Source: Nonomuraea candida
Lineage (GTDB): Bacteria > Actinomycetota > Actinomycetes > Streptosporangiales > Streptosporangiaceae
Assembly (NCBI RefSeq): GCF_000725485.1
Contig: NZ_JOAG01000053.1
Location: 1 to 60,236, forward strand
Direction of reading: 5' to 3'
Length of the DNA stretch: 60,236 bases
The position numbers were made by a program, and so were the translations under genes. Below are positions 50,141 to 58,476 of this stretch, in pieces. How positions within the stretch are numbered: position 1 is the first letter of the stretch; the number at the start of each line of letters is the position of its first letter. The notes below the pieces were generated by a model. It had not been told where the DNA came from. It saw only the letters and a list, made by a program, of their open reading frames with translations, and made no database searches.

Positions 50141-50609
50141 GATCACGCTCATCGTGAACGGCACGGCGCGGCGCGCCCGCGTGCCCGCGCGGCGGTTGCT
50201 GTCCGACTGCCTGCGCCACGACCTCGGCCTGACCGGCACCCACGTGGGCTGCGAGCACGGCGTCTGCGGCTGCTGCACGGTGCTGCTCGACGGCCGCCCC
50301 GTACGGTCGTGCCTGACGTTCGCCGTGACCGTGGACGGCGCCGAGCTCACCACCGTGGAGGGGCTGGCGGGGCGCGACGGCCGGCTGTCGGCGGTGCAGC
50401 GGGCCTTCGCCGAGTGCCACGGGCTGCAGTGCGGGTTCTGCACCCCCGGGTTCCTGTGCACGGTGACCGCGCTGCTGGCGGAGAACCCGGCGCCCACGGA
50501 CGACGAGGTGATCGACGGCATCTCGGGCAACCTGTGCCGCTGCACCGGCTACCAGAACATCGTCAAGGCCGTGCACCGGGCCGCCGAGCTGCTGGCGGAG
50601 GAGGCATGA
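50130..50609 (+). CDS. Molybdenum hydroxylase 2Fe-2S subunit
   Basis: A 159-residue two-cluster protein. The plant-type cluster ligands are Cys41, Cys46, Cys49 and Cys61 (VGCEHGVCGCCTVLLDGRPVRSC); the second is LQCGFCTPGF and NLCRCTGY. The start is a GTG overlapping the FAD-subunit end by 11 bases. Its stop overlaps the start of the large subunit (ATGA). All three subunits are therefore coupled. Confidence 0.95.
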   Translation: MEHEITLIVNGTARRARVPARRLLSDCLRHDLGLTGTHVGCEHGVCGCCTVLLDGRPVRSCLTFAVTVDGAELTTVEGLAGRDGRLSAVQRAFAECHGLQCGFCTPGFLCTVTALLAENPAPTDDEVIDGISGNLCRCTGYQNIVKAVHRAAELLAEEA

Positions 50610-52966
50610 CGACCCGGCTGTTCGGCGAGCGCGTGCCGCGCAGGGAGGACCCCAGGCTGCTCACGGGGCAGGGGCGCTACCTCGACGACCTGGGGCGGGA
50701 GGCGCTGGCGGCGGCGTTCGTGCGCGCGCCGCACGCCCACGCCCGCATCCGCGACATCGACGTGGCGGGCGCGCTCGACGTGGCGGGGCTCGTCGCCGTC
50801 TACACCTGGGAGGACCTGCCCGAGCGGGCCGGCCGGGCGCTGCCGCTGCTGATCCCGCACCCCGCGCTCACCCACGGCCGCACCGCCTACCCGCTGGCCA
50901 GGGACGTCGTCCGGCACGTCGGCGAGCCGGTGGTCATGGTCGTGGCCACCGACCGGTACGCCGCCGAGGACGCCTGTGCCCTCATCCAGGTCGACTACGA
51001 GCCGCTCAAACCCGTCGCCGGGCTGGAGGAGGCCGTCCAGGGGGTGCGCCTCGTGCACGAGGACGTGCCCGGCAACGTCGGCGCGCACCTCGTCCAGGAG
51101 GTCATGACGGCCGACGGGCGCGGCGCCCGGGAGGCCATCGAGACCTCGCCGCACACGCTGGCCTTCCGGCTCGACATCGAGCGCAGCGCGAGCATGCCGC
51201 TGGAGGGACGCGGCGTGTACGCCCGCTGGGACGGCCGCGACCTGCGCGTCTACTCCAGCACCCAGACCTCGACCAGCGTGCGCATGGCCGTGGCCGCCGC
51301 GCTCGGGCTGCCGCTGCCCCAGGTCGAGGTGATCGCGCCCGACGTGGGCGGCGGCTTCGGCGTGAAGATCGTGCACCCGTGGCCCGAGGAGGTGCTGGTC
51401 CCGTGGGCCGCCATGACCCTCGGGCGGGAGGTCAAGTGGAGCGAGGACCGCAGGGAGCACTTCGTGTCCTCGGCGCACGAGCGGGGGCAGGTGCAGTACG
51501 TGCGGGTCGGGTTCGACGACGACGGGCGCGTGCTGGGCCTCGACGTGACGATCCTGCACGACCACGGCGCCTACACCCCGTACGGCATCATCGTGCCGAT
51601 CGTCACCTCGACGCAGCTGCCGGGGCCGTACAAGCCGGGGTCGTACCGGGTCGAGTTCACTTCCGTCTACACCAACACCGTGCAGGTCACCCCGTATCGC
51701 GGGGCCGGGCGGCCGCAGGCCGTGTTCTGCATGGAACGCACCATGGACAAGATCGCCCGGTACCTGGGCAAGGACCGCACCGAGGTGCGCGCGGCCAACT
51801 TCATCCGGCCCGAGGAGTTCCCGTACGACCAGGGGATGACCTTCCAGGACGGGCGGCCGCTCATCTACGACAGCGGGAACTACCCCGAGATGCTGCGGAT
51901 GATCAAGGAGCTGATCGGCTGGGACTCCTTCGAGCGGCGGCCGGGCCGGGGCATCGGGATCGGCTGCTACGTCGAGGGGACCGGCGTGGGGCCGTACGAG
52001 GGCGGGCACGTGCAGATCACCTCCGACGGCCGCGTGCACGTCTCCACCGGCCTGACCTCGCAGGGGCAGGGCCACGAGACGGCCTTCGCCCAGATCGCCG
52101 CCACCGAGCTGGGCGTGCCCATCGAGCGCGTCAGCGTGGTCACCGGCGACACCCGCAGGTTCGGCTACGCCGTGGGCACGTTCGCCTCCAGGGCGGCCGT
52201 CGTCAGCGGCAACGCCATCGCGCTGGCCTGCCGGAAGGTGCGGCGCAAGGCGCTGCGCATCGCCGCCGACGCGCTGGAGGCCAACCCGGACGACCTGGAC
52301 ATCGCCGACGGGATCGTGCACGTGGCCGGCGCGCCGTCCGCCGCGATCCCGCTGTCCACGGTGGCCGTGCTGGCCAACCCGCTGCGCTACGCCTTCGACG
52401 ACGAGACCGCCAGGGCCACCCAGTTCGCGGGCGCCGCCTCCCCCGACCGGCCGCCGGTCGCCGAGGGGGAGGAGCCGGGGCTGGAGGGGCGCGACTACTA
52501 CTCGCCGATCAGGTCCACGTTCGCGGCCGGCATGCACGCGGCCGTCGTCGAGACCGACCCGGACACCGCCGAGATCAAGGTCGTGCGGTACGCCGTGGTG
52601 CACGACTGCGGGCGGCTGATCAACCCGATGATCGTGGAGGGGCAGATCCACGGCGGCGTGGCCCAGGGGATCGGCGGCGCGCTGTACGAGCGGATCGTGT
52701 ACGACCAGCACGGGCAGCTCGTCAACGCCTCCTTCATGGACTTCCTCATGCCGTACGCCACCGAGATCCCGCACATCGAGACCGGGCACCTGGAGACGCC
52801 CTCGCCGCTCAACCCGCTCGGGATCAAGGGGGCGGGCGAGGCCGGCGTGATCCCCGTCTCCGCCGTCATCGCCTCCGCGATCGAGGACGCCGAGGGCATC
52901 GAGATCGACCGCATGCCCCTCTCCCCGTCCGACCTGTTCGACCTGAGAACCACCCACCGCCCCTGA
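50606..52966 (+). CDS. Molybdenum hydroxylase large subunit (XDH/CODH form II type)
   Basis: A 786-residue molybdopterin-binding subunit. Motifs: APDVGGGFGVKI (residues about 247-258), TPYRGAGRPQAVFCMERTMD, SQGQGHETAFAQIA, and the Mo-site Glu in IKGAGEAGVIPV. It has the YRGAGR motif of form II enzymes rather than the CSFR of true CO dehydrogenase, so CO oxidation is unlikely. The neighbouring PucR and permeases make xanthine or another N-heterocycle the likely substrate. GAGGAGG precedes the ATG. No XdhC-like maturation gene is in the window, though a CoxG-like gene lies 5.5 kb away. Confidence 0.92.
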   Translation: MTTRLFGERVPRREDPRLLTGQGRYLDDLGREALAAAFVRAPHAHARIRDIDVAGALDVAGLVAVYTWEDLPERAGRALPLLIPHPALTHGRTAYPLARDVVRHVGEPVVMVVATDRYAAEDACALIQVDYEPLKPVAGLEEAVQGVRLVHEDVPGNVGAHLVQEVMTADGRGAREAIETSPHTLAFRLDIERSASMPLEGRGVYARWDGRDLRVYSSTQTSTSVRMAVAAALGLPLPQVEVIAPDVGGGFGVKIVHPWPEEVLVPWAAMTLGREVKWSEDRREHFVSSAHERGQVQYVRVGFDDDGRVLGLDVTILHDHGAYTPYGIIVPIVTSTQLPGPYKPGSYRVEFTSVYTNTVQVTPYRGAGRPQAVFCMERTMDKIARYLGKDRTEVRAANFIRPEEFPYDQGMTFQDGRPLIYDSGNYPEMLRMIKELIGWDSFERRPGRGIGIGCYVEGTGVGPYEGGHVQITSDGRVHVSTGLTSQGQGHETAFAQIAATELGVPIERVSVVTGDTRRFGYAVGTFASRAAVVSGNAIALACRKVRRKALRIAADALEANPDDLDIADGIVHVAGAPSAAIPLSTVAVLANPLRYAFDDETARATQFAGAASPDRPPVAEGEEPGLEGRDYYSPIRSTFAAGMHAAVVETDPDTAEIKVVRYAVVHDCGRLINPMIVEGQIHGGVAQGIGGALYERIVYDQHGQLVNASFMDFLMPYATEIPHIETGHLETPSPLNPLGIKGAGEAGVIPVSAVIASAIEDAEGIEIDRMPLSPSDLFDLRTTHRP

Positions 52967-53049
52967 CCACCCCGCGACACCCCCGCGCCGCCCCGCGCCG
53001 GCCCCGCGCCGACCCCCCGCGAGGCGGGCCGCGTGGGAGGATCGGGCGC

Positions 53050-54051
53050 ATGCGCATGCCCGACTCCGGCCTGACGGCCTTCCCCGACGTGCCCGGCGAC
53101 GTCCGGGTGATCGACCTGGCCTGGAACCGGATCTCCGAGGCGCCGCCGTGGCTGGCCGGGCTCACCGCGCTCGAGGAGCTGCGGCTCGACGGCAACGGCC
53201 TGCGGGTGCTGCCCGACCTGTCCGGCCTGACCGCGCTGCGCGCCCTGCACCTCGACGGCAACGAGCTGACGTCCTTCCCGGCCTGCCCGCCGAACCTGGA
53301 GACCCTCTTCCTGTACGGCAACCACGTCGGCGCCCTGCCCGGCCGCCTCCCCGCGACCCTGCGCCACCTGGCCGCCGGCGCGAACGGGCTGACCGGCACG
53401 CCCGCCGCGTTGTGGAAGCTGACCGGCCTCGAATCGCTCAACCTGGCCCAGAACGCGCTCACCGAGATCCCCGCCGCCATCGGCGGGCTGACCCGGCTGC
53501 GCATGCTCGACCTGGGCCACAACCGGCTCACCGAGATCCCGCCCGAGCTGGGCGACCTGCCGCTCACCGACTATCTCTACCTCAGCGACAACCTGTTCAC
53601 CGAGGTGCCCGAGTCGATCGGCCGGCTCGACCGGCTGACCTACCTCAACCTGACCGACAACCGCCTCACCCGCCTGCCCGACTCGCTCGGCTCCATGGCC
53701 TCGCTGGTGGAGCTGCGGCTCTACGGCAACCGCCTGGAGGCGCTGCCCGAGTCGATCGCCGGCCTGTCGCGGCTGCGGGAGCTGCACCTGCGCGGCAACC
53801 GGCTGCGCGAGCTGCCCGCGCGGCTGCCCGCCGGGCTGCGCCACCTCGACCTGCGGGACAACCTGCTGCGCGCGCTGCCTCCGGCGCTGCCCGCCGGGCT
53901 CAAGCAGCTCGACCTGCGCAACAACCGGCTGCGGGAGCTGCCCGCCGACCTGCCCGACCTGGACAAGCTCGACCTGCGCTGGAACAAGCTCGACGGCGAG
54001 CCCGAGGTCCTGCGCCGCCTGGAGGCGCGCGGCTGCGTCATCCTGCGGTGA
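53050..54051 (+). CDS. Leucine-rich repeat protein
   Basis: A 333-residue protein composed of about 13 leucine-rich repeats of the LxxLxLxxNxLxxLP type (LTALEELRLDGNGLRVLP, LESLNLAQNALTEIP, LRMLDLGHNRLTEIP, LVELRLYGNRLEALP). No signal peptide, membrane helix or catalytic domain is visible, so a cytoplasmic binding scaffold is likely. Start is ATG 53050 or 53056. The last residues and stop codon fall in a 35-bp tandem duplication, so the C-terminus has been copied just beyond the gene. Confidence 0.9.
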   Translation: MRMPDSGLTAFPDVPGDVRVIDLAWNRISEAPPWLAGLTALEELRLDGNGLRVLPDLSGLTALRALHLDGNELTSFPACPPNLETLFLYGNHVGALPGRLPATLRHLAAGANGLTGTPAALWKLTGLESLNLAQNALTEIPAAIGGLTRLRMLDLGHNRLTEIPPELGDLPLTDYLYLSDNLFTEVPESIGRLDRLTYLNLTDNRLTRLPDSLGSMASLVELRLYGNRLEALPESIAGLSRLRELHLRGNRLRELPARLPAGLRHLDLRDNLLRALPPALPAGLKQLDLRNNRLRELPADLPDLDKLDLRWNKLDGEPEVLRRLEARGCVILR

Positions 54052-54109
54052 ACCGGGTGGTGCGGGGCTGCGTCATCCTGCGGTGAACCGGGTGGTGCGG
54101 GGCTGCGTA
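54031..54109 (+). repeat. Perfect 35-bp tandem duplication at the LRR gene end
   Basis: 54031-54065 and 54066-54100 are identical, with a partial third copy from 54101. The unit includes codons GCVILR and the stop of the LRR gene. Confidence 0.97.
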
Positions 54110-54118
54110 CCCTCGCAC

Positions 54119-54541
54119 ATGACGACATTTCCACGTCTGGCCGCTTTCGCGCTGCTGGCCGGACTGGTCGCCGGCTGCTCCTCCGGGGGCGGCTGGAGCG
54201 ACTACGTCGCAGCAGGCAAGTCCCAGCCCGCCGCCGCCCCCCTCACGATCGAGCAGATCTCGGACAAGGTCGGCTGCAAGCCGAAGATGCAGGTCGACGC
54301 CGAAGAGGTGCGTACGGCGTACTGCAAGACGCAGGACGGCGAGTTCTTCGTCAACACCTTCAAGACCGAGCAGCTCAAGGACGAGTGGATGGACCGGGCG
54401 CCGGAGTACAACCCGCACCTGGTGGGCCCCAGGTGGACCGTCCTGGGGCCGCTGAAGGTGCTGGAGGCGCTGCGGGGGCCGCTCAACGGGGACCTGCACC
54501 TGACCGACCACCGGGTCTCCCAGACGCCCACACCCAAATAG
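54119..54541 (+). CDS. Small lipoprotein, paralog 1
   Basis: A 140-residue predicted lipoprotein: signal MTTFPRLAAFALLAGLVAG ends at a lipobox Cys (LVAGC). The mature domain holds LTIEQISDKVGCKPKMQVDAEEVRTAYC with a probable disulfide, DGEFFVNTFKT, EYNPHLVGPRW and DLHLTDHRV. TACCCT lies five bases ahead, so it may be read leaderless. It is a tandem paralog of the next gene. Family unknown. Confidence 0.8.
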   Translation: MTTFPRLAAFALLAGLVAGCSSGGGWSDYVAAGKSQPAAAPLTIEQISDKVGCKPKMQVDAEEVRTAYCKTQDGEFFVNTFKTEQLKDEWMDRAPEYNPHLVGPRWTVLGPLKVLEALRGPLNGDLHLTDHRVSQTPTPK

Positions 54542-54584
54542 CAGGCTCCTGAACCCGGGAGGGAGAAGCCGCGTACCTCCGCAC

Positions 54585-55004
54585 ATGACGACGATTTCCC
54601 GCCTGGCCGCTGTCGCGCTGCTGGCCGGACTGGTCGCCGGCTGCTCCTCAGGGGGCGGCGGCGGTCATGTCGCGGCGGGCGCGCAGCCGGCCGGCGCCGC
54701 CCCCCTCACCGTCGAGCAACTCTCCGCCAAGGTCGGCTGCGAGCCGCGCATGCAGGTCAACGCCGCCGAGATCCGCACGGGGTACTGCAAGACCCCGGAC
54801 GGCCAGTTCTTCGTCACGACGTTCACCACCCAGTCGGGCAAGGACGCCTGGATGGACGCCGCGCCCGAGTACAACCCGCACCTGGTCGGGCCCCTGTGGA
54901 CGGTGCTGTCCAGCCGCGAGGTGCTCGAACTGCTCAAGGAGCGGCTCGGCGGCGACCTGCACCTGACCGACCACCGGACGAAGCAGATGCGCGTCGTCGG
55001 TTAG
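54585..55004 (+). CDS. Small lipoprotein, paralog 2
   Basis: A 139-residue lipoprotein with the same plan as its neighbour: MTTISRLAAVALLAGLVAGC lipobox, LTVEQLSAKVGCEPRMQVNAAEIRTGYC, EYNPHLVGPLW, GDLHLTDHR. The upstream sequence GCGTACC(T)CCGCACATGACGA is shared by both genes, so the duplication included the promoter. It converges on cydB. Confidence 0.8.
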   Translation: MTTISRLAAVALLAGLVAGCSSGGGGGHVAAGAQPAGAAPLTVEQLSAKVGCEPRMQVNAAEIRTGYCKTPDGQFFVTTFTTQSGKDAWMDAAPEYNPHLVGPLWTVLSSREVLELLKERLGGDLHLTDHRTKQMRVVG

Positions 55005-55025
55005 CCCCCGCCGAGACCCGGGCCG

Positions 55026-55904
55026 TCAGCCGGCCACCAGCACGCGCTTCCTGAACACCCAGTACGTCCACCCCTGGTACACCAGCACGAAGGGGAGCGC
55101 GATGAGCCCGATCCAGGTCAGCATGGTCAGCGTGTACGACCCCGAGGCCGCCTCGGCCAGCGTCAGCCCCGGCAGCGGCCGGACCCGCAGCTCCATGAAG
55201 ACCGCCAGCGTGGCCAGCACGATCGCGCCCGCCGTGGCCGCGAACGCCCAGCCCTCCCTGCGCCGCCAGATCAGCGCCGTGGCCGCGGCCAGCGCCGCCA
55301 TGGAGGCCAGGGCCGGGATCGTGCCCAGGCTCGACAGGGCGGCCACGGCCACCGGCACGGCGACGCCGGCGGCGGCCAGGGCGGCGACGCGGGCGCGGCG
55401 GCGCACCGGGCCGGTGGTCTTCAGCGCCAGGAAGACCGCGCCGTGCAGGGCGCACACCGCCAGCGTGAACGCGCCGCCCACCACGGCCGCCAGTGCGCTG
55501 TTGAACAGCAGGTCGGCGAAGACCGAGCCCCACAGGAAGGCCGGCAGCGCGCTGCCCACCACGATGCCCAGGTCGCACCAGCGCGGGTCGGTCACCTTGC
55601 CGCGCCACTCCAGGCCGACGCCGCGCACGATCAGGCCGACCAGCACCAGCGTCACGGGCAGGTAGAAGGCGCTGAACACGCCCGCGTACCAGGCCGGGAA
55701 GGCGGCGAACATGGCGCCGACCGCGGTGATGAGCCACACCTCGTTGCCGTCCCACACCGGGCCGATGGTCTGCAGGCCGGCGCGCTGCTCGTCGGCGTTC
55801 CTGCTCACCAGCGGGGCCAGCATGCCGACGCCGAAGTCGAAGCCCTCCAGGACGAAGTAGCCGGTCCAGAGGAAGGCGATGATGGCGAACCACAACTCGA
55901 TCAC
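55026..55904 (-). CDS. cydB: Cytochrome bd oxidase subunit II
   Basis: A 292-residue membrane subunit starting MIELWFAIIAFLWTGYFVLEGFDFGVGML, the diagnostic CydB N-terminus, followed by QTIGPVWDGNEVWLITAVGAMFAAFPAWYAGVFS. It is shorter than E. coli CydB but within the actinobacterial range. It lies 10 bp downstream of cydA and is cotranscribed with it. The complex reduces O2 to water with quinol, without proton pumping, and functions under low oxygen or stress. Confidence 0.95.
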   Translation of the reverse strand: MIELWFAIIAFLWTGYFVLEGFDFGVGMLAPLVSRNADEQRAGLQTIGPVWDGNEVWLITAVGAMFAAFPAWYAGVFSAFYLPVTLVLVGLIVRGVGLEWRGKVTDPRWCDLGIVVGSALPAFLWGSVFADLLFNSALAAVVGGAFTLAVCALHGAVFLALKTTGPVRRRARVAALAAAGVAVPVAVAALSSLGTIPALASMAALAAATALIWRRREGWAFAATAGAIVLATLAVFMELRVRPLPGLTLAEAASGSYTLTMLTWIGLIALPFVLVYQGWTYWVFRKRVLVAG

Positions 55905-55914
55905 TGTCTGCTCC

Positions 55915-57261
55915 TCAGTACATCAGGGACGGCTCGCGCCGCTCCTCGGCCGCGGGGATCGGCTCCTGCTCCTCGGCGCCCTTGCGGACGTGCCTGGCCA
56001 GCAGCACGACCTCGGCCACGGTGAGCACGCCGTACAGGATCGTGAAGATCGCCAGCGAGGTGGCCACCTCGGCCAGGCTGACCGACGGCGAGACGCTGGC
56101 GGCGGTGAGCAGCTCGCCCGCGACCGTCCAGGGCTGGCGGCCGATCTCGCTGAGCAGCCAGCCGGCGATGATCGCGACCAGCGGCAGCGGCAGGGCCAGC
56201 AGCATCGCCCGCGACAACCAGGCGGGGAAGGGCCGCCTGCGGCGGGTCAGCCAGAGCGCCAGCACCGCCAGCCCCACCGTGGCCATCCCGAAGACGATCA
56301 TCACGCGGAACGACCAGAAGACGACGGTCTGGTCGGGGCGATAGTCGCCGGGGCCGAACTGCTGCTCGAAGCGCCGCTGCAGGTCCTCGGTGCCCTGGAC
56401 GGGGGCGTCCACGTCGTAGGTGGACAGGAAGCTGAGCAGCTTGGGGATCTCGATGCCGGGGACGACGCTGAACCCGGCGCCCTCGGTGTCGTGCTTCAAC
56501 CCCTCGGCGGCGGCCAGCTTCATGGGCTGCTGCTCGTACATGAGCTTGGCGGAGTGGTCGCCGGTGAACGCGACGACCGCCCCCGCGATGGCCGTCATCA
56601 CCAGCGCGGCGCGGGCGGCGGAGCGCCACATCTCCGCGCGCGTCTTCAGCAGCCAGTAGCCGCACACCGCCAGCACGAAGCCGCCCGCCACCACGAACGA
56701 GCCCGCGATCACGTGCGGGACCTGGGCCAGCGCGGTGGAGTTGGTCAGCACCGCCCACAGGTCGGTCATCCTGGCCCTGCCGTCCACCACCTCGTAGCCG
56801 ACGGGGTGCTTCATCCAGGCGTTGGCGGCGAGGATGAAGTAGGCCGACAGGTTGGAGCCGATGGCCGCCGCCCAGATGGTCGCCAGGTGCACCCTCTTCG
56901 GCAGGCGGTCCCAGCCGAAGATCCACAATCCCAGGAACGTGGACTCCATGAAGAAGGCCAGCAGCGCCTCCATGGCCAGCGGGGCGCCGAAGACGTCGCC
57001 GACGAAGATGGAGTACTCGCTCCAGTTCATCCCGAACTGGAACTCCTGCACGATTCCGGTGACCACCCCCATCGCGAAGTTGATCAGGAACAGCTTCCCG
57101 AAGAACTTCGTGAGCTTGAGGTACTGCTCCTTGCCCGTGCGGTGCCAGGCCGTCTGCAGGCCCGCCACGAAGATCCCGAGACCGATGGTCAGGGGCACGA
57201 ACAAGAAGTGGTAAACGGTGGTCACCCCGAACTGCCACCGTGCAAGGTCTAGTGCGTCCAT
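55915..57261 (-). CDS. cydA: Cytochrome bd oxidase subunit I
   Basis: A 448-residue quinol-oxidising subunit. Heme-ligand His lies in TTVYHFLFVPLTIG near residue 18; the second in the SFVVAGGF region, and the late GRQPWTVAGELLTA motif near 388 is intact. The long insertion of some CydA proteins is short here, as in many actinobacteria. It starts at 57261 after GGGGAAG. The promoter is enclosed by three CTACA/TGTAG-type inverted repeats, indicating tight repression. cydC/cydD are not in the window. Confidence 0.96.
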   Translation of the reverse strand: MDALDLARWQFGVTTVYHFLFVPLTIGLGIFVAGLQTAWHRTGKEQYLKLTKFFGKLFLINFAMGVVTGIVQEFQFGMNWSEYSIFVGDVFGAPLAMEALLAFFMESTFLGLWIFGWDRLPKRVHLATIWAAAIGSNLSAYFILAANAWMKHPVGYEVVDGRARMTDLWAVLTNSTALAQVPHVIAGSFVVAGGFVLAVCGYWLLKTRAEMWRSAARAALVMTAIAGAVVAFTGDHSAKLMYEQQPMKLAAAEGLKHDTEGAGFSVVPGIEIPKLLSFLSTYDVDAPVQGTEDLQRRFEQQFGPGDYRPDQTVVFWSFRVMIVFGMATVGLAVLALWLTRRRRPFPAWLSRAMLLALPLPLVAIIAGWLLSEIGRQPWTVAGELLTAASVSPSVSLAEVATSLAIFTILYGVLTVAEVVLLARHVRKGAEEQEPIPAAEERREPSLMY

Positions 57262-57281
57262 CTTCCCCGTCGACTCTCTTA

Positions 57282-57333
57282 GCTCTACACGCTGTAGTAC
57301 ATCTACTTGTAGTAGTACTACAGGCTGTAGAGC
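57282..57333. promoter_or_regulatory. Nested CTACA/TGTAG operator array over the cydA promoter
   Basis: Three inverted repeats, CTACA-CGC-TGTAG (57285-57297), CTAC-TT-GTAG (57303-57312) and CTACA-GGC-TGTAG (57318-57330), are centred 16.5 bp apart. The two outer 19-bp arms are reverse complements at 17 of 19 bases, so the whole is a 52-bp palindrome. The cydA promoter (minus strand) is TTGCTC at 57330-57335 and TACAAG at 57306-57311, spacer 18. The sites are unlike a Rex TTGTGAA..TTCACAA box. Confidence 0.75.
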
Positions 57334-57538
57334 AACGCGATGCGACGTTGGTCACATCGCTCGTACCGGTTGCCTGCAGGAGCATCCCGCGCCCGGGCGC
57401 CCCGGGGCGTCCCCCGCCGGGCTGATCGCCCGGTACTCCGCGTGGCGGACCCCGCCGCGGGTTCCCCTACGACGGAGGTACGCCGCCGCTACGGCCGTGG
57501 CACCACGGTGGTACGCCCGGCGCCAGTGATCGGGGGGC

Positions 57539-58393
57539 TCAGCGGACCCCGGCCGCCGCCAGGTACGCCGCCAGGTCGCCCAGCTCGTAGCCGCGGCGCT
57601 TGATCTTGTTCACCAGGATGCGGAAGTCCCCGGCCAGGTTGGGGCGGAAGTGCAGGAGCAGGATGTCGCCGGGGCGCAGCTTCTTGTCGGGCACCTGGTA
57701 GGCGATCTTCCCGCCCGGCTGCACGCTGGCCGTCCAGAGCAGCACGGCCGACATGCCGCAGCTCTTGGCGGCCCTGAGCGTGTCGGTGTTGTAGTTGCCG
57801 AACGGCGGCCGGAACAGCGTGGGCCGCGTCCCGGTCTCCTTCCCGATCAGCCGGGAGGCGCCGCAGATCTCCCGGCGCTGGCCGGCGTAGCCGAGCAGGC
57901 GGAGGTTCGGGTGGGTGAGGGTGTGGTTCTCGACGGGCACGCCGGCGTCGCGGAGCTGCCGGAAATATCCCCACTTGCCGGCGCCCACGTAGCGGGCCGG
58001 GCCGCCCGACTCGTCGGGGGCGCCCTTGGCCTCGACGGCGTCGCGCATGGCGAAGGCCGTGATCGGGATGCGCTGGTCACGCACCTGCGCGACGAAGCCC
58101 GGGTCCTGCTCCCAGCCGTCGTCGATGGTCAGGAAGACGACCTTGCGTTTCGTGGGGATGGAGCTGATCACCGGCGGCAGGCCGCCGGTGCGGGGGATCG
58201 GGCGTACCTCGCCCGCGCGGGGCTTGACCCCGGGCGGCCCCTGCGGGGTGGTGACCGGCGCGGGGCTCTTCGCGGCCGCCCGCGGCGACCCGCTCACGGC
58301 GGCCGGCTCGGCGTTCCCGGCCGGCGCGCACGCGGCCAGCGCCAGCACGCCCGCCACTCCGATCAGCCCGTACGGCTTCCGTCCCCTGAACAT
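57539..58393 (-). CDS. Secreted polysaccharide deacetylase (NodB domain)
   Basis: A 284-residue exported protein. The N-terminus IGVAGVLALAACAPAG suggests a lipobox Cys, hence a lipoprotein; a start 10 codons earlier is possible. After a Pro/Ala linker, the NodB domain has FLTIDDGWEQDP (Asp-Asp), VENHTLTHPNLRLLG (His-x3-His), FRPPFGNYN and LLLHFRPN, all key motifs. It would remove acetyl groups from cell-wall peptidoglycan or another glycan. It is divergent from the CoxG-like gene. Confidence 0.9.
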   Translation of the reverse strand: MFRGRKPYGLIGVAGVLALAACAPAGNAEPAAVSGSPRAAAKSPAPVTTPQGPPGVKPRAGEVRPIPRTGGLPPVISSIPTKRKVVFLTIDDGWEQDPGFVAQVRDQRIPITAFAMRDAVEAKGAPDESGGPARYVGAGKWGYFRQLRDAGVPVENHTLTHPNLRLLGYAGQRREICGASRLIGKETGTRPTLFRPPFGNYNTDTLRAAKSCGMSAVLLWTASVQPGGKIAYQVPDKKLRPGDILLLHFRPNLAGDFRILVNKIKRRGYELGDLAAYLAAAGVR

Positions 58394-58476
58394 GGGGCAC
58401 CATCTTGCCAGCTTGATCGACATGCCTGTCAGGTGTTGCCCTTATCCCCGGGGCCGAGGCTGCCTAGAGTGGCCCC

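Noticed and set aside
50549..52957. An 802-codon minus-strand frame opposite the hydroxylase large subunit
   Set aside because: Shadow of a gene with clear molybdenum-hydroxylase motifs.
50606..52966. Calling the molybdenum hydroxylase a CO dehydrogenase
   Set aside because: The active-site loop has YRGAGR, not CSFR, and the context is purine-related.
57334..57538. Possible Rex (NADH-sensing) operator in the cydA upstream region
   Set aside because: The nearest sequence (TGTGACCAACG on the minus strand) lacks the matching half-site; the CTACA/TGTAG array is the stronger candidate.
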